Assembly: GCF_025137375.1 (NCBI RefSeq)
Contig: NZ_CP073720.1
Location: 5,728,501-5,792,500 of the forward strand
From: Dactylosporangium fulvum
Lineage (GTDB): Bacteria > Actinomycetota > Actinomycetes > Mycobacteriales > Micromonosporaceae
DNA: 64,000 nucleotides
Direction: 5' to 3'
The translations under genes and the position numbers were made by a program. The notes beneath the pieces were generated by a model. It made no database searches, had not been told where the DNA came from, and saw only the letters and a program-made list of their open reading frames with translations. Of the stretch, positions 56,009 to 64,000 are shown piece after piece. Every line of letters starts with the position of its first letter. The stretch's first letter is position 1.

Positions 56009-56881
56009 ATGCGGCAGCGGCGTATCGGTGACGTGGAGGTCAGTGCGATCGGGCTCGGCGGCATGCCGATGTCGATCGAGGGCCGCCCGGACCGGAACCG
56101 CTCCATCAGTACGATCCACGCCGCCCTCGACGCCGGCGTGACGCTCATCGACACCGCCGACGCGTACCACGCCGGCGCGGACGAGGTGGGCCACAACGAG
56201 TCGCTGATCGCCGCGGCGCTCGCCACGTACGGCGGCGACGCCGGAGACGTGCTCGTCGCGACCAAGGGCGGCCACCTGCGGCCGGGCGACGGCTCGTGGA
56301 CGGTGGACGGCTCCCCCGCCCATCTCAGGGAGGCGTGCGAGGCGTCGCTGAAGCGGCTCGGCGTCGGGGCGATCGGCCTGTACCAGTTCCACCGCCCCGA
56401 CCCGAGGGTCCCCTACGCCGACTCGGTCGGGGCGATCCGGGACCTGCTGGACGAGGGCAAAATCCGGATGGCGGGTATCTCGAACGCGAACCCGGAGCGG
56501 ATCCGGCTCGCCAACGACATCCTCGGCGGCCGGCTGGTGTCGGTGCAGAACCAGTTCTCCCCGGTGTTCCGCAGCAGCGAGCCGGAGCTGCGCCTCTGCG
56601 ACGAGCTGGGCATCGCCTTCCTGCCGTGGAGCCCGCTGGGCGGCATCGGCCGGGCGGGCGACCTCGGCACCGTGCACGAGGCGTTCCAGGCCGTCGCCGG
56701 GCGGTACGGCGTCAGCCCGCAGCGGGTCTGCCTCGCCTGGATGCTCGCGAAGTCGCCGGTGGTCGTGCCGATCCCGGGTGCCAGCCGGCCGGCGACGATC
56801 CTCGACTCGCTCGCGGCGGCCGAGCTGGAGCTCGCCCCGGCCGACGTCGCCGAGCTGGACGCGGCGGGCGGCACCGTCTGA
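56009..56881 (+). CDS. Aldo/keto reductase
   Basis: 290 residues from ATG 56009 with GAGGAGG upstream. RRIGDVEVSAIGLGGMPMSI, the catalytic Asp/Tyr in DTADAYHAG, Lys in VATKGGH and the His in YQFHRPDP are in order. The NADPH-binding GISNANPERI and the C-terminal VPIPGASRPATI complete the AKR pattern. The substrate is unknown. No partner gene is evident. Confidence 0.92.
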   Translation: MRQRRIGDVEVSAIGLGGMPMSIEGRPDRNRSISTIHAALDAGVTLIDTADAYHAGADEVGHNESLIAAALATYGGDAGDVLVATKGGHLRPGDGSWTVDGSPAHLREACEASLKRLGVGAIGLYQFHRPDPRVPYADSVGAIRDLLDEGKIRMAGISNANPERIRLANDILGGRLVSVQNQFSPVFRSSEPELRLCDELGIAFLPWSPLGGIGRAGDLGTVHEAFQAVAGRYGVSPQRVCLAWMLAKSPVVVPIPGASRPATILDSLAAAELELAPADVAELDAAGGTV

Positions 56882-57199
56882 CCGAGCACGCGTGCGGTGG
56901 CGCCGGTGGTGACGACGGCGGGGTGGCCCGGCCGGGAATGCCCGGGGAACACGCCGAAGGCGCGCACCCTGGCGGCGAGCCATCGCACCGGCGGCGGTAC
57001 CGCCGAACGCACCACCCCGGTCCGCCAGATGCCGACCGGGGTGGTCCTGGTGGTCCTCGAGGCGCCGTTCACGCTGAGGTGCTGCGCCGGGTGCGCTCGG
57101 CGGGCGTGCCGCCGGCGAGGCCACGTCCGCGGTCGTGCTCACCGCGATCGCGGACGGGCCGTCCGTCCCGGAGGTGCAGGGGCCGAGCCGCCGGCCGTC
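56882..57199. other. Gap without a supportable gene
   Basis: 318 bp with open frames on both strands, none resembling a known family. It separates the aldo/keto reductase gene from the convergent histidine kinase gene. I see no hairpins of the TGATC type here. Confidence 0.5.
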
Positions 57200-59143
57200 T
57201 CATGTGGACGGTTCCGGCGGGGCACCCGCGCCGGATGAGGTGCCGTTGAGCGGCAGCGCCACGCGCAGCCGGGTGCCGCCGTCGACCGGGCTCTCGAGGG
57301 TCATCGAGCCGCCCAGCGCCTCGACCCGGTCGGTGAGCCCGACAAGACCGGAGCCCCGGCCCGGTTCGGCGCCGCCGACGCCGTCGTCACCGACGGTCAG
57401 GTGGAGCCGGCCGTCGGCGACCGACGCGCTGACGGACACGAACGAGGCGTGGGCGTGCTTGGCCGCGTTGGCCAGCGCCTCGGCGACGACGTAGTACGCG
57501 GCGACCTCGACCGGCTCGGGCAGGCGGGACTTCAGCCGCACGTCGAGCTCCACGGCGACGGGTGAGCGGCGGGCAAGGGCGTTCAGCGCGGGCCGCAGGC
57601 CGCCCTCGGTGAGGATCGCCGGGTGGACACCCCGGGAGAGTTCCCGCACGTCGTCGACGGTGTCGGTCAGCTCGCCCACGATGCCGGACAGTTGTTTGCG
57701 CACCTTCGTCAGCTCCGGCGGTACCGCCGACTCCGCGCGCCGGACCTCCAGCGCGAGCGAGATCAGCCGTTGCTGGACGCCGTCGTGCAGGTCCCGCTCG
57801 ATCCGCCGGCGGGCCTGGTCGGTGGCGACCACGAGCCGCGCCCGCGACGCGACGAGGTCGGCCCGGGCCTGCGTGTTGGCGATGGCGGTGGCGATCAGGT
57901 CGGTGTACTCGGCCAGGCGCGCCTCGGCGTCGGGCGGCACCGGGCTCTCACACAGCGTGGTCGCGATCACGACGCCCCAGAGGTGGCCCTCGATGTGGAT
58001 CGGCGCGCCGACCGCCGACCGGATCCCCCGCTCGCGCAGGTGGGCGGCGAGCCACCCGTCGGCGTCGCGGTAGCAGTCCATCCGGGCGGCCCGGCCGGAG
58101 TGCAGGACCAGCGCGGCGACGGTCCGGCCCTCGATCGGCACCTGGCGGCCGACCGGCAGGTCGAGCTCCTGCCCCCGCCAGGCGGCGACGACCGTGCCCC
58201 TGCCGTCGGGGTCGTAGCGCAGGATGCGCGCCGTCTCGGTGCCGATCAGCCGCCCCAGCTCCTCGGCGACCGACGCCAGCACCTCGTCGGGCGGGCTTCC
58301 CCGGGCGACCAGCGTGGCGACGCGGCGCAGGGCGGTCTGCGCGTCGGCGAGCCGGGCCAGGTCCCGGTGGTTGTGCTCCAGCGACGCCGCCATGATGTTG
58401 AACGACCGCTCGAGCTGGCCGATCTCGGCCTTGCCCGTCTCGGGCATGCGCGTGCCGAGGTCGCCGCCGGCCAGCCGGTCGGCCATGACGGCCGCCCGGC
58501 GGATGGGCTGGACCATCACCCTGGTCTGATACCAGCCGACGAGCGCGATGACGATCGCGCAGCCGACCATGCCCGTGACCACCGCCGTGATCTCCCGGTC
58601 CGCCATGGCGTCGGTCTCCCGGTCCCGGGTGTTGATGAGCGTCTGCTCGGTGCCGCGCAAGCTGTCGAGTTCGGCGTGCAACTGGTCGATGCGCCGGCCG
58701 CCCTCCTGGACGCTGGCCACGCTCCAGGCCGTGGGATCGCCGCGCCGCGCCGCGTCCACGGCCGGGATCGAGTAGTCGTGGACGTACGAGTCGGTGGTCC
58801 GGGCGATCTGCCCGGCCTGGTCCCGCTGTTGCGGGGTGCTGGCGAGGCCTTCCAGCCGGGCGGTCTGGACCGGCAGGCCCGTCTGGGCGGCCTGCCACCT
58901 GTCCAGAAAACGGGTGTCACGGGTGGTGGTGAACTGCAACTGCGCGGCCTGCATTTCCGAGGCAAGGCGGTTGACCTGGTCGACGGTCGTGAAGATCGCC
59001 TGGGAGTGCCGCGACATGCGGGCCGTCTCGCGCTGCACGCCGATCGAGATGAGCAGGACCCCGAAGGCGCAGCCGACGATGAGCAGCAGCGCACCGGTGG
59101 CCAGCAGCATCCGGCGGATGAGCCCGCCCGTGGCGCTGTTCAT
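57200..59143 (-). CDS. Sensor histidine kinase: CHASE3-like, HAMP, GAF, HisKA_3
   Basis: 647 residues from ATG 59143. Helix 1 is at about 13-33, an extracellular four-helix CHASE3-like region follows (RHSQAIFTTVDQVNRLASEM), then helix 2 near 180-200 and a HAMP (MVQPIRRAAVMADRLAGGDL). GAF lies at about 280-420 (ARMDCYRDADGWLAAHLRER then GIRSAVGAPI). The phospho-His is in RRRIERDLHDGVQQRLISLA, and the ATPase has NAAKHAHA and GSGLVGLTDRVEALGG. No response regulator gene is adjacent, so its partner is elsewhere. Confidence 0.9.
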   Translation of the reverse strand: MNSATGGLIRRMLLATGALLLIVGCAFGVLLISIGVQRETARMSRHSQAIFTTVDQVNRLASEMQAAQLQFTTTRDTRFLDRWQAAQTGLPVQTARLEGLASTPQQRDQAGQIARTTDSYVHDYSIPAVDAARRGDPTAWSVASVQEGGRRIDQLHAELDSLRGTEQTLINTRDRETDAMADREITAVVTGMVGCAIVIALVGWYQTRVMVQPIRRAAVMADRLAGGDLGTRMPETGKAEIGQLERSFNIMAASLEHNHRDLARLADAQTALRRVATLVARGSPPDEVLASVAEELGRLIGTETARILRYDPDGRGTVVAAWRGQELDLPVGRQVPIEGRTVAALVLHSGRAARMDCYRDADGWLAAHLRERGIRSAVGAPIHIEGHLWGVVIATTLCESPVPPDAEARLAEYTDLIATAIANTQARADLVASRARLVVATDQARRRIERDLHDGVQQRLISLALEVRRAESAVPPELTKVRKQLSGIVGELTDTVDDVRELSRGVHPAILTEGGLRPALNALARRSPVAVELDVRLKSRLPEPVEVAAYYVVAEALANAAKHAHASFVSVSASVADGRLHLTVGDDGVGGAEPGRGSGLVGLTDRVEALGGSMTLESPVDGGTRLRVALPLNGTSSGAGAPPEPST

Positions 59144-59303
59144 GCCGCTCCTCGATGCCGTGCCGGTGCGACGGCGAAACGCCGCCTCGGCGGTGCGACG
59201 GCGGATGGCCGGGCGCGATCGCCAGCACCGGGCAGCCTCCGACAACGCTACTCCCGGACGGCCGCGCCGGACGGCCGCGCCGGACAGGGCCGGCGGGCGG
59301 GTC

Positions 59304-59333
59304 TTGACGGAGCGCGGCAGACCTCGATACGGT
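59304..59333 (+). promoter_or_regulatory. Promoter of the GH9 gene
   Basis: TTGACG (59304-59309) and TACGGT (59328-59333) are spaced 18 bp. Shortly downstream GGAAAGCACTCTTCC (59346-59360) has weak GGAA/TTCC dyad ends and could be an operator. Confidence 0.45.
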
Positions 59334-59389
59334 CCGGCAAGAATTGGAAAGCACTCTTCCTGTTCGATGTCGATCGTTGCGAGGTCGCC

Positions 59390-61288
59390 GTGCCACGACT
59401 GCTCGCCCCCGCCGCCCTCACCACGGTCCTCGCGCTCGGCGCGGCCACCGCCGCTCCCGCCGCCGCGGCCGCACCGCCCGCCACGGCCGCCGCCCCGCAG
59501 GCGGTGATCCGCGTCGACCAGGTCGGCTACGCCACCGGCGAGGCCAAGCGTGGCTACCTGCTCGCGACTCGCGCGACGGCCGGCGCGCCGTTCACGGTCC
59601 GCGACACCCGGGGCCGCACGGTGCTCACCGGCCGGGTCGGGCCGAGCGCCGGCGCCTGGAACGCCCGCTACGGGGCGGTCCACCCGATCGACCTCAGCCC
59701 GCTGCGCACCCCCGGCACCTACACGGTGCGGGCCGGCGGCGCGGTCTCACCGCAGTTCCGCGTCGCGGCCGCGGCGGAGCTGTTCGGCCCGCTCACGCGC
59801 GACGCCGTGTCGTTCTTCACGGTCCAGCGCGACGGCGCCGCGGTGGTGCCCGGCCCGCTGCACCGCCGGCCGTCGCACCTCACCGACCGGCGCGCGACGG
59901 TGTACGACGTGCCGAACTTCACCGGCGACGGCGGCGACGTGCTGGCCGAGCGCCCGACCCCGATCGGCGGGCCGGTCGACGTGGAGGGCGGCTGGTTCGA
60001 CGCCGGGGACTACGTGAAGTTCGCCCACACCACCGCATACTCGGTGGCGGCGCTGCTGCTCGCCGAGCGGGCCGGCGGCAGCGGGATCGGCGCCGAGGCC
60101 GAACACGGCCTGCGCTGGCTGGACAAGATGTGGGACGCCGGGCGCGGCGTCCTCTACGTCCAGGTCGGCATCGGCACCGGCAGCGAGGAGCTCGGCCTGC
60201 TCGGCGACCACGACGTGTGGCGCCTGCCGGAGGCCGACGACGCGCTCGTGACCGGGCCCGGCGACGAGTCGTACTTCCTGAAGTACCGTCCCGTGTTTGT
60301 CGGCGGACCGGCCGGCGGCCCGGTGAGCCCGAACCTCGCCGGGCGGCTCGCGGCGGCGTTCGCACTCGGTGCCCAGGCCGCGGCGCGGCGCGGCGACCGG
60401 ACGGCCGCCCGGCACTGGCTCGGCGAGGCCGCGTCGCTGTTCGCCCGCGCCCGCACGACCGACGTCGGGGAACTCGTCACCGCCTACCCGCACGCGTACT
60501 ACCCCGAGGACTCGTGGGCCGACGACCTGGAGTACGGCGCCGTCGAGCTCGCGCGCGCCGCCCGGCTGCTCGGCGACCCGCGGGCCGACGGCTGGCTGCG
60601 CGACGCGACGCACTGGGCGGCCGTGTACCTCGGCTCCGGCAGCCGCGACACGCTCAACCTGTACGACACCAGCGCCATCGCGCACGCCGAGCTGATCACC
60701 GCGCTGCGGGCGGCCCGGCTCGACGGCGAGGTCACCGAGCGGCAGCTCGTCGCCGACCTGCGCCGCCAGCTCGACGCGGGTGTCGAGGCCGCCGCCGGCA
60801 ACCTCCTCGGGCACGCCGCCGACGTCGCCGACTTCGACGCGGCCTCGCGCAGCTTCGGCTTCGCCGCGACCGCGCGGCTGTACCGGACGGTGACCGGCGA
60901 CCGCTTGTACGACGCCTTCGGCACCGCGCAGCGCGACTTCGCGTTCGGCGTCAACGGCTGGGGCGTGTCGCTGATGATCGGCGCCGGTGCCGACTTCGCC
61001 CACTGCCCGCAGCACCAGGTGGCGAACCTGTCCGGCTCGCTCACCGGCGGCCGCCCGGTCATCCGCGGCGCAGTGGTGAACGGCCCGAACGGCGCCGACA
61101 ACTTCACCGACATCGGCATCCCGGACGGCGCCCGGTCCTGCCCGGCCGGCGGCGGCAACCGGTTCGCCGCGTTCGACCGTACCGACGCCCGGTTCCTCGA
61201 CGACGTGCGGGCCTGGCCGAGCGTCGAGCCGGCGATCGACTTCACGGCCACCGCCGCGCTGGCCCTGTCGCTGACCGCGGCTGGGTGA
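59390..61288 (+). CDS. Secreted GH9 cellulase
   Basis: 632 residues from GTG 59390. A signal peptide (PRLLAPAALTTVLALGAATA, cleavage after AAPAAA) is followed by an Ig-like CelD_N domain (VDQVGYATGEAKRGYLL). The (alpha/alpha)6 barrel has GGWFDAGDYVKF near residue 202, carrying the catalytic aspartates, and SYFLKY. The C-terminal acid Glu is in WPSVEPAIDFTATAAL. No cellulose-binding module is visible. It should cleave beta-1,4-glucan outside the cell. Confidence 0.9.
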   Translation: MPRLLAPAALTTVLALGAATAAPAAAAAPPATAAAPQAVIRVDQVGYATGEAKRGYLLATRATAGAPFTVRDTRGRTVLTGRVGPSAGAWNARYGAVHPIDLSPLRTPGTYTVRAGGAVSPQFRVAAAAELFGPLTRDAVSFFTVQRDGAAVVPGPLHRRPSHLTDRRATVYDVPNFTGDGGDVLAERPTPIGGPVDVEGGWFDAGDYVKFAHTTAYSVAALLLAERAGGSGIGAEAEHGLRWLDKMWDAGRGVLYVQVGIGTGSEELGLLGDHDVWRLPEADDALVTGPGDESYFLKYRPVFVGGPAGGPVSPNLAGRLAAAFALGAQAAARRGDRTAARHWLGEAASLFARARTTDVGELVTAYPHAYYPEDSWADDLEYGAVELARAARLLGDPRADGWLRDATHWAAVYLGSGSRDTLNLYDTSAIAHAELITALRAARLDGEVTERQLVADLRRQLDAGVEAAAGNLLGHAADVADFDAASRSFGFAATARLYRTVTGDRLYDAFGTAQRDFAFGVNGWGVSLMIGAGADFAHCPQHQVANLSGSLTGGRPVIRGAVVNGPNGADNFTDIGIPDGARSCPAGGGNRFAAFDRTDARFLDDVRAWPSVEPAIDFTATAALALSLTAAG

Positions 61289-61344
61289 GACCCGGGGTGG
61301 CACCGCCCCGTGTGATCCGGCCGGGCGCGGGGTAGCCGGGAGGA

Positions 61345-61467
61345 ATGCGATTCGGAAACGTCGAGATCCGCCCGCTCGGCGGCGCGCTGGGCTGCCTGCT
61401 GATGATCGTCGGCTCGATCCTCCTGTCGATCATCCTCACCGTGGTCGTCAACCTCCTGCTCAGGTGA
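61345..61467 (+). CDS. 40-residue single-pass membrane protein
   Basis: ATG 61345 is preceded by GGGAGGA. RFGNVEIRPLGGALGCLLMI then VGSILLSIILTVVVNLLLR gives one long hydrophobic helix (about 13-38) that runs almost to the C-terminus, so this is a tail-anchored-like membrane peptide. Similar short proteins are common after secreted enzymes in actinobacteria. Function unknown. Confidence 0.6.
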   Translation: MRFGNVEIRPLGGALGCLLMIVGSILLSIILTVVVNLLLR

Positions 61468-61479
61468 CCGGCCGTCACG

Positions 61480-61710
61480 GTGGGGCAGGTTCCGAGCGGC
61501 GTTCCGATCATCTCCGTCGCGGACCTGCCCGGCTTCGCCGAGTTCGTCGCGTTGAAACTGGACGGCGGCGGTGAGCTGGCGCTGGCCGCGGTCACCGCCG
61601 GCGAGCCCGGTGCGCACGGCCGCACGGTCCGGGTGCGGAAGGCCCGGCAGTTCGAGCTGTGCGTCCACACCGACGACGTGGACGCCGCGGTCGACCGGCG
61701 GTCATCTGCG
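61480..61710 (+). pseudogene. Fragment of a VOC-type protein
   Basis: GTG 61480 opens a frame with VRVRKARQFELCVHTDDVDA then AVDRR, matching the central strand and helix of VOC proteins (VxTDDVDAAVDRLR). After about residue 75 the family pattern stops, and the frame continues only because the antisense is open. No second VOC half is present. Confidence 0.4.
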
Positions 61711-61804
61711 CGACGCTGCAGCCGGGACCTGAGCACCGCAAGGTTTGCGCAGGTTTCGCGCCGCGCAGTGGTCCGCGTCACGGTCACCGCCGCACACTGC
61801 GACC

Positions 61805-62563
61805 GTGGACATCGACGGAGAGCAACCCGGCCTGTCGGCGACGGAGGTCGCCTGCCTCGCCGGCGGGGACCGGGCGGCCCTGCGGACCGGTCTCGCGATG
61901 TTGTACGCGCGGGGCCTGCTCGACGCCGACCAGCGTGGACGCCTCGAGCGAACCGGCTCGTCACCCCGCGACGGCGAGCCGCTGGAGCGGGTGCTGTTCG
62001 CCGCTCTCGTAGGCCGGCTCCACCCCGGCGAACTGCCCCTGAAGCCGCGCGTCCGCACCGCGCTGCGCGACCTGCGCCGGCGGCTTGAGCGGCAAGGTCT
62101 GCTCCGCCGGCCATGGGTGCGCGTGGTGTTCCCCGTCGTGTTCGTCACCGTGCCGGGGGTGGCGACGGCCCGGATCGGCGCCGCGGGGCTGCTCGATCCG
62201 GCGGCCGGTCTCGCTGTGGCCCTGGCCGGGGTCGTGGTCGCGCTCTGGTTCGTGCCGCGGCGCACCGCCGCCGGATCGCGCGTGATCAGCCGGCTCCGCG
62301 GCAGGCTGGCCGGGGCGCTCGACCAACTCGATGCGCTGCGGGCCGGGGCGCCGGACGGGCGGCTGCCGGCCGAGGCGGTCGGGACGGTGGTCGCCGTGCA
62401 CGGCGCCACCGCCGTCCGCCGCCTGTTCCCCACCGCGACGCGTGCCCTGCTCGGACACGGCCGCCGGGACCGCGTCATCGGCGTGGACCACGCCGAGGAG
62501 GGCCCGTGGACGGGTGCGGCGAAGAGTGAGATCAGCAGCGAGAACCCGACGTCACCGTTCTAG
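61805..62563 (+). CDS. TIGR04222-type membrane protein
   Basis: 252 residues from GTG 61805. LSATEVACLAGGDRAALRTG then LAMLYARGLLD and GEPLERVLFAAL resemble the TIGR04222 N-terminal segment. Two hydrophobic helices lie at about 118-136 and 142-162, and the end lacks the Cys/Gly-rich tail of many members. The role is unknown. No ribosome site is clear, so the start is uncertain. Confidence 0.6.
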   Translation: MDIDGEQPGLSATEVACLAGGDRAALRTGLAMLYARGLLDADQRGRLERTGSSPRDGEPLERVLFAALVGRLHPGELPLKPRVRTALRDLRRRLERQGLLRRPWVRVVFPVVFVTVPGVATARIGAAGLLDPAAGLAVALAGVVVALWFVPRRTAAGSRVISRLRGRLAGALDQLDALRAGAPDGRLPAEAVGTVVAVHGATAVRRLFPTATRALLGHGRRDRVIGVDHAEEGPWTGAAKSEISSENPTSPF

Positions 62564-62685
62564 CCAGTGGCCCTGGCCACGGGCTCGACCAAGCCCGACG
62601 TTCTTACGGCGGCGACCTTCGGGGTTCACACGTGATCGCGGTCTTACCGCAATCATGGCCAAGCACCGGACCGAGGGGGGTCGCG

Positions 62686-62745
62686 TTTCATGATCACGGA
62701 ACTTTCGCGGGCCTGGAACCCCGCAAAACGTCCGTGATCATGAAA
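62686..62745. repeat. Hairpin TTTCATGATCACGGA
   Basis: Perfect 15-bp inverted repeat TTTCATGATCACGGA/TCCGTGATCATGAAA around 30 nt. Confidence 0.75.
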
Positions 62746-62963
62746 TCCGCGCCGCATGTGCGCTCAGACGCGCGGTGGGGAGTGCTGCGCCCGGGAAGCT
62801 GTGCGGGCGGAAGCCGGCCCGTGTCTGCGCCAGGTGGCGGTGCCGCGCCTGGAAGCCGTGTGGCCGCACCTGGGCAGCGGACCATGTGCTCCGCCGCCCG
62901 GGTCCGGTTTGTCCATACCGTGCTGGGCATGGGACGAGGGCGCCGGGTCGCGGCCGGCCGGAG

Positions 62964-63256
62964 CATGATCGTGGGAAACTCCTGGTCGCCGGGGAGCCTG
63001 TTGCGCAATTCGGATCCCTCGCGCGTCAACCCCCGACAAAACCGCGCCGATCTTGGAGTTGTGGTCCTTGACAAACCCGGACAAATTCGGAGGTTCATGG
63101 CGCCACAACTCCAAGATCGGCGCGTAGTTGGGCCGCCAACGCTGTCCCAGCGAATTACGCAACAGGCTCCGGGGCAGCCCGAAGTTTCCCACGATCATGA
63201 AGGCGGAGCGTCGAGGAACAGGGCACAGGCGCACGGCGGTGCTGAGACGGCGGCGC
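62964..63256. mobile_element. Nested palindromic element, copy C (filled site) with tail
   Basis: The outer arms 62964-63012 and 63151-63199 begin CATGATCGTGGGAAACT and pair with several mismatches. The 174-bp element runs 62995-63168 with AGCCTGTTGCG ends, and its inner 21-bp stem (63044-63064 with 63103-63123) and loop are the reverse complement of copy A. Flanks outside the element are CCGGGG on both sides. The uninterrupted hairpin at 17249-17300 has one CCGGGG at that point. Positions 63200-63256 are the inverted counterpart of the tail at 17182-17248. Confidence 0.8.
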
Positions 63257-63327
63257 CTGCGCCCGGGTGGTGGCACCGTGACCATGAACCATGGCCGGAC
63301 CACCCAGCCGCGCTCAGCCGCCACACT

Positions 63328-63343
63328 CATGATCGCGATCATG
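63328..63343. repeat. Perfect palindrome CATGATCGCGATCATG
   Basis: A 16-bp perfect palindrome with no loop, the shortest member of the TGATC set. Confidence 0.7.
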
Positions 63344-63603
63344 GCCGCCACCGGCCGGACCGCAGATAGGCCAGTCCCGTCGTTCATGGCGCATCGGTAG
63401 GCGAGGTGATCGGGGCGAGGGTTCGTGATCCGCCAGGTTCAGCGCCGGATCGTTGGGCGACGCATCCGTGACCTGACCGCCGTGAGGCGTGTCCTGTCTC
63501 ATGACATGTCCCCGAGGGTCGCCGGCGGCGTGGGGAAGTCCGGCGGCCCCGTCGCCAGGGTCCTTGACCTGCCCGGTCCGCCCCCTGCCGGCGCGGCACC
63601 GCC

Positions 63604-64000
63604 TCAGCTCAGCGCCAGGACGGCGCTGTCGGTCGCGACGTACAACACGCCGCCGGCCAGGGTGAGCGGGGTGGCTACCTCGTCGTACTCGCCGGGAGCG
63701 TCCGCCGACCAACTGGTGGGCTCGTCCAGTGTCAGGTCCCATCGGGATTCGCCGGTGCCGGCGTCAACCGCGTGCAGCTGCCCGCCTTCGACAGCCAGGT
63801 GGAGCGTCCGGCCGGCGAGCAGCGGCGTCCCCACCACCGGTGCGGCGAATCGGCGGCTCCACCGCAGGTGCCCGGTGGCGGGGTCGAGTGCGTGCAGCCC
63901 CTGGCCGCTGGGGCAGTAGACCAGATCGGGGCCGAACACCGGAGCCGCGCCGAAGACGTCCCCGACGTCCACGCCGTCCGGCTCGGCCAGCGCGACGTGT
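63604..64000 (-). CDS. PQQ-like beta-propeller protein, C-terminal part (runs off window)
   Basis: 132 visible residues; the 5' end is outside the window. Repeated blades read LVYCPSGQGLHALDPATGHL then RWSRRF, LHLAVEGGQLHAVDAGTGES then RWDL, and LYVATDSAVLALS. The pattern (LYALDPATGxxRW) is that of PQQ-binding-like repeats, used for example in BamB-like scaffolds or in the extracellular part of kinases. Without the N-terminus the role cannot be given. Confidence 0.85.
   Translation of the reverse strand, partial: HVALAEPDGVDVGDVFGAAPVFGPDLVYCPSGQGLHALDPATGHLRWSRRFAAPVVGTPLLAGRTLHLAVEGGQLHAVDAGTGESRWDLTLDEPTSWSADAPGEYDEVATPLTLAGGVLYVATDSAVLALS

Larger units (their letters stand above)
62564..63420. 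repeat. Second gene-free zone with TGATC-type hairpins
   Basis: About 860 bp with no credible gene. Besides separately listed copies it holds TGATCGCGG/CCGCAATCA (62633-62655). It resembles the zone at 31.94-33.00 kb in content and style, and open frames across it are repeat shadows. Confidence 0.7.

Noticed and set aside
56882-57199. Possible remnant gene between the aldo/keto reductase and the histidine kinase
   Set aside because: No frame on either strand shows a recognisable motif.
59346-59360. Cellulose-type LacI/CebR operator before the GH9 gene
   Set aside because: GGAAAGCACTCTTCC pairs only at its outer four bases; kept as a weak remark, not as a separate site.
62686-63199. TGATC hairpins as ordinary transcription terminators
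   Set aside because: They occur in clusters, have long shared ends, lack T-runs, and several are far from gene ends.

Overview
The window is very GC-rich, with G/C-biased third codon positions, many GTG starts, Tat signals, an FBP-type EF-G-binding-like protein, Spo0M, a TIGR04222 membrane protein, PspC, DUF1918 and DUF1876. That points to an actinobacterial chromosome, probably Micromonosporaceae-like (Actinoplanes/Micromonospora relatives). The family is inferred from gene content only. I saw no rRNA, tRNA, CRISPR array, phage module or transposase gene; the mobile-looking DNA is short, palindromic and non-coding.

Layout. 1-8.1 kb: 5' part of a secreted GH81 beta-1,3-glucanase with two LacI-type operators, an FBP protein, a Tat-exported sugar isomerase-like protein, a WYL regulator with an SDR, and a STAS/anti-sigma-kinase pair. 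8.1-11.1 kb: MarR/VOC and TetR/FAD-monooxygenase divergent pairs around an ECF sigma remnant. 11.1-15.4 kb: thioredoxin, a truncated HAD-like gene and a copper-export operon (CopZ, secreted copper-related protein, CopA-type ATPase) behind two CsoR-type operators. 15.9-17.0 kb: a sliding-clamp (dnaN) paralogue broken by a frameshift. 17.3-22.1 kb: glycosyltransferase, quinone oxidoreductase, AraC regulator, methyltransferase, PspC and several very small genes. 22.3-29.4 kb: protein O-mannosyltransferase, GH2 beta-mannosidase and two secreted proteins, one GH71/99-like with fascin-like repeats. 29.9-31.9 kb: a soluble GAF-GAF chemoreceptor with a CheX-like phosphatase. 33.0-35.5 kb: LacI regulator and MFS transporter behind a third copy of the operator seen at 1 kb. 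35.6-39.2 kb: EAL-HDOD protein and a DHFR-like/YCII/ECF42-type sigma cassette.

39.2-55.1 kb reads as a DosR/DevR-like low-oxygen or redox-stress island: DUF1918, DUF1876, CoA-binding protein, tandem universal stress protein, zinc alcohol dehydrogenase, Acg-type nitroreductase, a DevR-like regulator with a DevS-like GAF kinase that keeps the heme-ligand histidine, phosphoketolase and cydABDC. The 10-mer CGAAGGTCCC lies upstream of devR and twice upstream of cydA. 55.2-64 kb: Spo0M, aldo/keto reductase, a CHASE3-like/HAMP/GAF histidine kinase, a secreted GH9 cellulase, small membrane proteins and a PQQ-like propeller protein at the edge.

The least expected content is non-coding. A 171-174 bp element with 18-bp terminal inverted repeats and an internal 21-bp perfect stem occurs twice complete and once as a core. 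One complete copy sits inside a hairpin whose uninterrupted version is also in the window. Comparing the two gives a clean 6-bp target duplication, so the element looks like a miniature mobile element that targets hairpin loops. It belongs to a wider set of hairpins with TGATC ends packed into two long gene-free zones (about 31.94-33.00 and 62.56-63.42 kb).
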